The notes under the pieces were generated by a model. That model was not told where the DNA came from and did not search any database. It was given only the letters and a program-made list of their open reading frames with translations. From NCBI RefSeq assembly GCF_000429825.1, contig NZ_AUCP01000013.1:1-64000 (forward strand): 64,000 bases of DNA, in the 5' to 3' direction. Positions 58,344 to 64,000 of this stretch are shown here, piece by piece. The position numbers and the translations under genes were made by a program. The DNA is from Cohnella thermotolerans DSM 17683 (GTDB taxonomy: Bacteria > Bacillota > Bacilli > Paenibacillales > Paenibacillaceae). How positions within the stretch are numbered: the first letter of the stretch is position 1; each line of letters begins with the position of its first letter.

Positions 58344-60143
58344 TCGTCTATCGAACGTTATCTGTCGCTGTACGATCGGTTCAACGGCCGCCGCGCCGTC
58401 GGGACGCCCGTCGAAGTGACGCTGGAAGAGCTGGCGGACGCCTTGTACTGCACGCCCCGGAACGCCAAGCTCATTCTGCGCAAGCTCGCGGACGACCATT
58501 TGATCGAGTGGTCCCCCGGCCGAGGGCGCGGCAACCGTTCGCGCCTCTCGTTCAAGGCCGATAAGGAACCGCTTCTGCTCGAGCTGTCGCGGGGGTTGGC
58601 GCAGCGCGGCGACTACAAGCAATCGTTCGAGCTGCTGAACGAATTCGGGCACGACTCTTCCGCCAAGCCTAAGTTTCTGGACTGGCTGAACGGCCATTTC
58701 GGCTACCAGCAGGAAAAGCTCGAAGGCGCTACGGCTAGCGATATTCTTCGCTTCCCCGTTTACCGTCCGGTGGTGTCGCTCGATCCCGCCCAAGTCAACT
58801 ATGCGTTCGACGCGCACCTCGTCCGGCAAATTTACGATCGGCTCGTTCGATTCGACGAGAAGCTCGAGCGCATCGTGCCGGGCATCGCCCACCATTGGAC
58901 GTCGAACGAGGAAGGAACCGAGTGGACGTTCTACCTTCGCAAAGGCGTGCTGTTCCATGACGGCCGGGAGCTGACGTCGGTAGACGCGGCGTTCACGTTT
59001 GAACGCCTCGCCGGAGATACGCCCAACCGCTGGCTCATGCGCGGCGTGGCGGCTGTGGAGCCGCGAGGGCCCCGCGTCCTTCGCTTCCGCTTGCACCGGC
59101 CGAACCGGATTTTCGACCGGTTTATGTGCTCCGCCGCCGCCTCCATTTTGCCCAAAGATTTGGCGGGACGCGAGGAAGCCGACTTTTGGCAGTTGCCGAT
59201 CGGGTCCGGTCCGTTCCGTCTAGCCGCTTTGACGCCTCATCTGATCGAATTGGCCTCCTTCGCGAATTATTACGCGGGTCGGGCGTACCTCGACGGTGTG
59301 CAGATCGTCATCATGCCGGAAGACTGCCTCACGGATCCGAGCTGCTGGCCGGAGGTGCTGCACACGTTCGATACGGACCCGAGCGAAGACGAGAAGAAGC
59401 CGGACGAGAATTGGCAGCGGCTGATCAAGCTGTGCCGGGGCTGTACGATGGTGACCTGGAACTTGAACCGGCTTGGACCGCAGCAGTCCGAAGCGTTCCG
59501 GAGAGCCGTCCGCATGATTCTCCATCCCCCGGCGATGATCGAGGATCTCGGAGGCGAACGGGCGCTGCCGGCCGCCAGCTTTCGTCCCGAAGTAAGCGCG
59601 TCTCTGCCGATCGGGGCTTACGATCCGAAGCGGATCCGCGCCGCTCTTCGGGAGAGCGGGTACGACGGAGCCGTGCTTCGTTTCGGCGCTCACGAGAAGT
59701 ACGAGACGGACGCCAACTGGATCGCGAACCGGCTGGCCGAATGGGGCATCAATACCGAGATCGTCGTCACCACCTGGGATCAGGTGACCGATTCGTCCTG
59801 CATCCAGGAGACGGACTTCACGATCTCCGGCGTCGTCTTTGCGGAAGACGAAGTTTGCGAGATCGAGCATTACGAGCATGGAGCGTGCATCGTTCAGTCC
59901 TTCTTGGACGAGGAGCGGCTGGATTGGATATTGAACCGGATCGACGCCGCCCTGACCGCGGATGCTGCGGGCAGACGGTTGCTGCTGCGGGAGATCGAAG
60001 ACCGGCTGCGCGACGAAGCCGTCATTCTGTTCCTCCACCACCGCCAACTCAACACCTACCACCATCCGTCGCTGCGCGGCGTCAGCCTGAACTCGCTCGG
60101 CTGGATCGATTTCCAGAACCTCTGGTTCGAGAAGAACGCATAA
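58341..60143 (+). CDS. SgrR-like regulator: HTH plus solute-binding domain (apparent ATT start)
   Basis: 600 residues. The N-terminal SgrR-type HTH is SIERYLSLYDRF, VTLEELADALYCTPRNAKLILRKL; a family-5 solute-binding domain follows (LVRQIYDRLVRFDEKLERIVPGIAHHWT, WTFYLRKGVLFHDGRELTS, GSGPFRLA) without signal peptide, so it is cytoplasmic. E. coli SgrR senses sugar-phosphate stress. Homology to the HTH begins right at ATT 58341; GTG 58416 would cut the helix. The divergent thioesterase may be a target. Confidence 0.85.
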   Translation: MSSIERYLSLYDRFNGRRAVGTPVEVTLEELADALYCTPRNAKLILRKLADDHLIEWSPGRGRGNRSRLSFKADKEPLLLELSRGLAQRGDYKQSFELLNEFGHDSSAKPKFLDWLNGHFGYQQEKLEGATASDILRFPVYRPVVSLDPAQVNYAFDAHLVRQIYDRLVRFDEKLERIVPGIAHHWTSNEEGTEWTFYLRKGVLFHDGRELTSVDAAFTFERLAGDTPNRWLMRGVAAVEPRGPRVLRFRLHRPNRIFDRFMCSAAASILPKDLAGREEADFWQLPIGSGPFRLAALTPHLIELASFANYYAGRAYLDGVQIVIMPEDCLTDPSCWPEVLHTFDTDPSEDEKKPDENWQRLIKLCRGCTMVTWNLNRLGPQQSEAFRRAVRMILHPPAMIEDLGGERALPAASFRPEVSASLPIGAYDPKRIRAALRESGYDGAVLRFGAHEKYETDANWIANRLAEWGINTEIVVTTWDQVTDSSCIQETDFTISGVVFAEDEVCEIEHYEHGACIVQSFLDEERLDWILNRIDAALTADAAGRRLLLREIEDRLRDEAVILFLHHRQLNTYHHPSLRGVSLNSLGWIDFQNLWFEKNA

Positions 60144-60156
60144 GATACGCAATGTC

Positions 60157-60204
60157 AAAAAGCCATTCCCGCACAGCATCGTCTGCCGGGGGAACGGCTT
60201 TTTG
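60157..60204. terminator. Bidirectional terminator
   Basis: AAAAAGCC-ATTCCC and GGGGAAC-GGCTTTTT pair around an ~18-nt loop between the SgrR-like and lpdA genes. Confidence 0.8.
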
Positions 60205-60223
60205 TGTTACGCATACGCCAGCC

Positions 60224-61645
60224 TTAGCGCTTCGGCGCAATCGTATGGATCGGATGGCCCAAGGCGAGCTCCGCCGTATCCATCGCAATTTCGCCCAACG
60301 TCGGGTGCGCGTGGATCGTCAAGGCGATATCTTCGACCGTGGCGCCCATCTCGATGGCGAGACCGAGCTCGGCGATCATGTTGGAAGCTTCGACGCCGGC
60401 GATTTGCGCGCCCAGCACAAGGCCGCTATCCGCGTCGGAGACGATCTTCATGAAGCCGTCGGCGCCGTCGAGCGTTACCGCGCGTCCGTTGCCGCCGAAC
60501 GGGAACTTGCTCGACTTGACGTTGTAGCCTTTGTCCTTCGCTTCCTTCTCCGTATAGCCGACGCTTGCGCATTCGGGATCGGTGAACGCGACCGCGGGAA
60601 TGCACTTGTAATCGACTTTGGAAGGCAGGCCCGCGATCGCTTCGGCTGCAACTTTGGCTTCGTAGGAAGCTTTGTGCGCCAGCGCCGGTCCCGGCACGAT
60701 GTCGCCGATGGCGTAGATGTGCGGGATGTTCGTGCGGCATTGGTCGTCGACTTCGATCAGGCCGCGTTCGCCGACTTTGACGCCGATCAGGTCGAGGCCC
60801 AGCTCGCCGTCCGTGTTCGGGCGACGGCCGACGGTAACGAGCAAATACTCGGCCGTTACCGTCTTCGTCTCGCCGTTCGCTTCATACGTAACGGTAACGT
60901 CTTTGTCCGTTTGCTCCGCGCTCTTGGCCAAGGCGCCGTTGACGATCTCGACGTTGTTCTTCTTCAGCTTCTTGACGACGAGCTGGCTCATATCCTTGTC
61001 GAAGCCCGGCAGAATCGTGTCGGCGCCTTCGAGAATCGTAATTTGCGTGCCGAACTTGGCATACATTTGGCCGAGCTCCGCCCCGATGTAGCCGCCGCCG
61101 ATGACGATCAGGCTCTTCGGCACTTCCGGCAGCGACAGCGCTTCGGTCGAGGACAGAATGCGCCCGCCGAACGGGAAGGCTTTAAGCTCGATCGGACGGG
61201 AGCCGGTCGCGATAATGCAGTTTTTGAACCGGTATCGCGGCGCTTCCTGGTCGTTGAACAGACGCGCTTCATGCTCGTTGATGAACATGACTTCGCCGGA
61301 GAACATCTCCACCTTGTTCGCCTTCAGCAGCATTTCGACGCCGCCGGTCATTTTCTTGACGACGGATTGCTTGTATTCTTGCACCTTGCCGAAATCAACG
61401 CCCACCTTCTCGGCGGACAAGCCGTACTTGTCGGCATGCAGCATTTCTTCGTAATGATGAGCGGCATTAATGAGCGCTTTGGACGGGATGCAGCCGACGT
61501 TCAGACAGACGCCGCCGAAGTTGCCCTTGTCCGCGATAATGACTTTCTGGCCGAGCTGGGCGGCGCGGATGGCCGCGACGTAACCGCCGGGGCCCGCTCC
61601 GATGACGAGCAAATCGATATCGAGAGAAGCGTCTCCTACGACCAT
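60224..61645 (-). CDS. lpdA: Dihydrolipoamide dehydrogenase (E3)
   Basis: 473 residues. FAD motif [20 protein letters not shown], redox disulfide [16 protein letters not shown] motif [13 protein letters not shown], and the C-terminal HAHPTLGE with catalytic H. It reoxidises lipoate of the pyruvate dehydrogenase complex. Last gene of the pdh operon, 4 nt from pdhC. Confidence 0.96.
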   Translation of the reverse strand: MVVGDASLDIDLLVIGAGPGGYVAAIRAAQLGQKVIIADKGNFGGVCLNVGCIPSKALINAAHHYEEMLHADKYGLSAEKVGVDFGKVQEYKQSVVKKMTGGVEMLLKANKVEMFSGEVMFINEHEARLFNDQEAPRYRFKNCIIATGSRPIELKAFPFGGRILSSTEALSLPEVPKSLIVIGGGYIGAELGQMYAKFGTQITILEGADTILPGFDKDMSQLVVKKLKKNNVEIVNGALAKSAEQTDKDVTVTYEANGETKTVTAEYLLVTVGRRPNTDGELGLDLIGVKVGERGLIEVDDQCRTNIPHIYAIGDIVPGPALAHKASYEAKVAAEAIAGLPSKVDYKCIPAVAFTDPECASVGYTEKEAKDKGYNVKSSKFPFGGNGRAVTLDGADGFMKIVSDADSGLVLGAQIAGVEASNMIAELGLAIEMGATVEDIALTIHAHPTLGEIAMDTAELALGHPIHTIAPKR

Positions 61646-61649
61646 TGTC

Positions 61650-62963
61650 TTATACCTCCATGACGAGCAGCTCGGGATCGGCGAGCAGCTGTTTAATGTA
61701 GTTCAAGAAGTTCTGGGCGGTTGCGCCGTCGATGATGCGGTGGTCGAAGCTGAGCGACAGTGCCATCACTTGCGCCGGAACGATCTCGCCGTTCTTGATG
61801 ACCGGCTTCTCGGAGATGCGGCCGGTGCCGAGAATGGCGACTTCCGGGAAGTTGATGATCGGCGTGAAGAACATGCCGCCGGCCGAGCCGATGTTCGTAA
61901 TCGTAATCGTGCTGCCTTTGATCTCGTTCGGCGCGAGCTTGCCTTCGCGGCCGCGGGATGCGAGATCGCGGATCTCGTTCGCGATCGTCCAGATGTTCTT
62001 GCGGTCCGCGTCGAAGACGACCGGGACGATGAGGCCGTTGTCCGTGTCGGTCGCAATGCCGATGTTGTAATACTTCTTGTAGACGATTTCGTTTGCCGCT
62101 TCGTCGATCGTGGCGTTCAAAGCCGGGAATTCGCGGCAGGCCGCGACGAGCGCCTTGACGATGAACGGCAGATAGGTCAGCTTGACGCCTTTCTTCTCGG
62201 CGACCGGCTTGGAGCGGCTGCGCAGCGCGACGAGTGCGGAGACGTCGACTTCGTCCATCAAGGTGACGTGCGGAGCGGTATAAGCCGATTTGACCATTGC
62301 GTTCGCGATCGCCTTGCGGATGCCCTTGAACGGCACGCGCTCCTCGACGCCCGGGCCCGCTTGAACGGCGCGGGCGGCCGGAGCGGGCGCGGCTTGTCCG
62401 CCTGCGGCTGCGGCTTCCGGCGCTTGCGCGGGCGCGCCGCCGGCCGCGAACGCGAGCACGTCTTCGCGCGTAATGCGGCCGTTCTTGCCGGTGCCGGGCA
62501 CGTCGGCGATAGCGACGCCCTTCTCGCGGGCGAGCTTCCGCACGCTCGGCGTGGCGAGCACGAGCGCTTTGTCGGCAGGCTTAGCCGCAGCGGCCGGTTG
62601 CGCTTGGGCAGCTTCGGCCGCCGGCGCTTGCGCAGGTTGGCCTTGCGTATCGGCGCCGCCCTGCGGCGCATTGCCTTGAGCCGATTGCGCTTCGGAAGCG
62701 TGAATCGAATCCGGCAGCTCGCCTTCGGCCTCGATGACGGCGACGACTTCGCCGACATGCATGACTTGGCCGTCCTTGCCGAACACCTCAAGCACTTTGC
62801 CGTTCACCGGACAAGGAACTTCCACGATCGCCTTGTCGTTCTGAACTTCCATAATGATATCTTCGTCCGTCACCGTCTGGCCCGGCGCAATGTGCATTTT
62901 GACGATTTCGCCTTCATGCAAGCCTTCGCCGAGCTCCGGGAAGCGATATTCGAATCGAGCCAC
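61650..62963 (-). CDS. pdhC: Pyruvate dehydrogenase E2, dihydrolipoamide acetyltransferase
   Basis: 437 residues. Lipoyl domain (lysine in NDKAIVEVP), Ala/Pro/Gln linker, E1/E3-binding domain ([19 protein letters not shown]), second Ala-rich linker, and catalytic domain with [10 protein letters not shown] (HxxxDG). One lipoyl domain only. It forms the core of the complex. Confidence 0.96.
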   Translation of the reverse strand: MARFEYRFPELGEGLHEGEIVKMHIAPGQTVTDEDIIMEVQNDKAIVEVPCPVNGKVLEVFGKDGQVMHVGEVVAVIEAEGELPDSIHASEAQSAQGNAPQGGADTQGQPAQAPAAEAAQAQPAAAAKPADKALVLATPSVRKLAREKGVAIADVPGTGKNGRITREDVLAFAAGGAPAQAPEAAAAGGQAAPAPAARAVQAGPGVEERVPFKGIRKAIANAMVKSAYTAPHVTLMDEVDVSALVALRSRSKPVAEKKGVKLTYLPFIVKALVAACREFPALNATIDEAANEIVYKKYYNIGIATDTDNGLIVPVVFDADRKNIWTIANEIRDLASRGREGKLAPNEIKGSTITITNIGSAGGMFFTPIINFPEVAILGTGRISEKPVIKNGEIVPAQVMALSLSFDHRIIDGATAQNFLNYIKQLLADPELLVMEV

Positions 62964-62982
62964 GTCGAATCCTCCTGTCTAG

Positions 62983-63960
62983 TTAGAACTGCAGCACTTC
63001 GTTAACTTTCTTCACGATGCGGGCCGGCGTCGGCAGCCATGCGTCCTCGATTTGGGCGAACGGATAAACCGTGTCCGGAGCGGCGCAGCGCAACACCGGC
63101 GCTTCCAGATGGAGGATCGCCTTCTCGTTGATCTGGGCGATAATTTCCGCGGCGGCCCCTGCGGACTTCTGGGCTTCCTGCACGACGATCGCCCGGTTCG
63201 TCTTCTGGATGGAGGCGACGATCGTGTCGATGTCAAGCGGCTGCAGCGTGCGCAGATCGATAATCTCGGCCTTGATGCCGTTCTTCTCGAGCTCGTCCGC
63301 CGCCTTCTGCGCCGTATGGACCATCAGGCCGTAGGCGATGATCGTCACGTCCGTCCCTTCGCGAACGACTTTGGCTTTGCCGATCGGCACAGTGTATTCG
63401 CCTTCCGGCACTTCGTCGCGGAACGCGCGGTATAAGTTCAAATGCTCCATGAAGAAGACCGGATCGTTGTCGCGGATCGCGGAAATGAGCAAGCCTTTGG
63501 CATCGTAAGGATTGGAAGGCACGATCACCTTGATGCCCGGCGTCTGGATGGCCAAGCCTTCCAAGGAATCCGTATGCAGCTCCGCCGCCTTGACGCCGCC
63601 GCCGAACGGCGTGCGGAACACGATCGGCGCGTTGTAGCGGCCGCCGGAGCGGTAGCGCATGCGCGCGGCTTGAACGAACATTTGGTCGAGCGCTTCGAAG
63701 ATGAAGCCGACGAACTGAATTTCAGCGATCGGACGGAACCCCTGGGTGCCAAGACCGACGGCCAGGCCGCCGATGGCGGATTCGGCGAGCGGCGTATCGA
63801 ACACGCGATGTTCGCCGAATTCGGCTTGAAGCCCTTCCGTCGCCCGGAACACGCCGCCGACATGGCCGACGTCCTCGCCGAAGATGAGCACGTTCGGGTC
63901 GCGCTTCAGCTCGACCCGCATTGCGTCTTTAATGGCCTCGATCATATTCATTTGTGCCAT
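62983..63960 (-). CDS. pdhB: Pyruvate dehydrogenase E1 beta
   Basis: 325 residues. [51 protein letters not shown] and [10 protein letters not shown] are typical. With PdhA it binds TPP and decarboxylates pyruvate. GGGAG precedes the ATG; 19 nt before pdhC. Confidence 0.96.
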   Translation of the reverse strand: MAQMNMIEAIKDAMRVELKRDPNVLIFGEDVGHVGGVFRATEGLQAEFGEHRVFDTPLAESAIGGLAVGLGTQGFRPIAEIQFVGFIFEALDQMFVQAARMRYRSGGRYNAPIVFRTPFGGGVKAAELHTDSLEGLAIQTPGIKVIVPSNPYDAKGLLISAIRDNDPVFFMEHLNLYRAFRDEVPEGEYTVPIGKAKVVREGTDVTIIAYGLMVHTAQKAADELEKNGIKAEIIDLRTLQPLDIDTIVASIQKTNRAIVVQEAQKSAGAAAEIIAQINEKAILHLEAPVLRCAAPDTVYPFAQIEDAWLPTPARIVKKVNEVLQF

Positions 63961-63977
63961 GCTGCTAACTCTCCCAT

Positions 63978-64000
63978 CTATGGTTTATCAGCTTCGTTGA
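63978..64000 (-). CDS. pdhA: C-terminal end of pyruvate dehydrogenase E1 alpha (partial)
   Basis: The reverse strand enters as NEADKP-stop, 17 nt before the pdhB start. Position in the operon suggests pdhA; the seven residues alone do not prove it. Confidence 0.45.

Overview
The window comes from a spore-forming Bacillota bacterium of the Paenibacillus/Cohnella type. The evidence is composition and gene content: GC-rich, strongly codon-biased genes with AGGAGG-type ribosome sites, a sporulation-type diadenylate cyclase (CdaS), HelD, XerS, CcpN, class Ib NrdIEF and several proteins typical of Paenibacillaceae. No rRNA, tRNA or CRISPR array was seen. The first ~1.6 kb and the stretch at 3.6-4.0 kb are much more AT-rich than the rest and look foreign.

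Layout. 1-4.7 kb is a patchwork: the N-terminus of an insertion-sequence transposase, a frameshifted methyltransferase, a secreted GH16 glucanase with a ricin-type lectin tail behind a cre-like operator, a FusB-type EF-G-binding protein behind an elaborate leader, and remnants of an epoxide hydrolase and an aspartate dehydrogenase. 4.7-8.4 kb is the nrdI-nrdE-nrdF operon with two NrdR boxes. 8.6-14.5 kb holds a thiamine-binding protein, xerS, a GH18 protein and a GNAT/HD/gluQRS cluster. 14.6-17.8 kb holds a two-component system, a small LuxR-type regulator and dead regulatory genes. 17.8-21 kb is a gluconeogenesis-control operon in the order transaldolase/Fsa, ccpN, ppsR (frameshifted), glpX. 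21.2-26.4 kb is an L-fucose-type operon (isomerase, aldolase, kinase) diverging from a LacI-family regulator, with an operator between them. 26.4-40.2 kb is a mixed metabolic region: an LLM monooxygenase/M20 amidohydrolase/sarcosine-oxidase-like operon, HelD, a universal stress protein, NlpC/P60, CdaS, a CobW GTPase and a SRAP paralogue. 40.3-54.3 kb holds a TPR protein, a two-gene 2-oxoacid:acceptor oxidoreductase, SDR, MOSC, an orphan ABC ATPase with a GNAT, a small gene behind two LexA-like boxes, a HAD phosphatase and a truncated cation-efflux gene. 54.4-64 kb holds gltD, folA, thyA, a thioesterase, an SgrR-like regulator and the pyruvate dehydrogenase genes (end of pdhA, pdhB, pdhC, lpdA).

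Main points of interest. (1) The fusB-like gene has a leader peptide with its own strong ribosome site and three related segments that can form mutually exclusive hairpins, one of which hides the fusB ribosome site and start codon; this is a complete drug-type attenuator by appearance. (2) Three genes (ccpN, the sarcosine-oxidase-like gene and the SgrR-like gene) have no ATG, GTG or TTG where family homology demands a start, but each has ATC or ATT 7-8 nt after a strong Shine-Dalgarno. (3) A 76-residue orphan gene has two LexA-type boxes around its promoter. (4) The window carries about ten dead or internally deleted genes, unusual for an otherwise housekeeping region.
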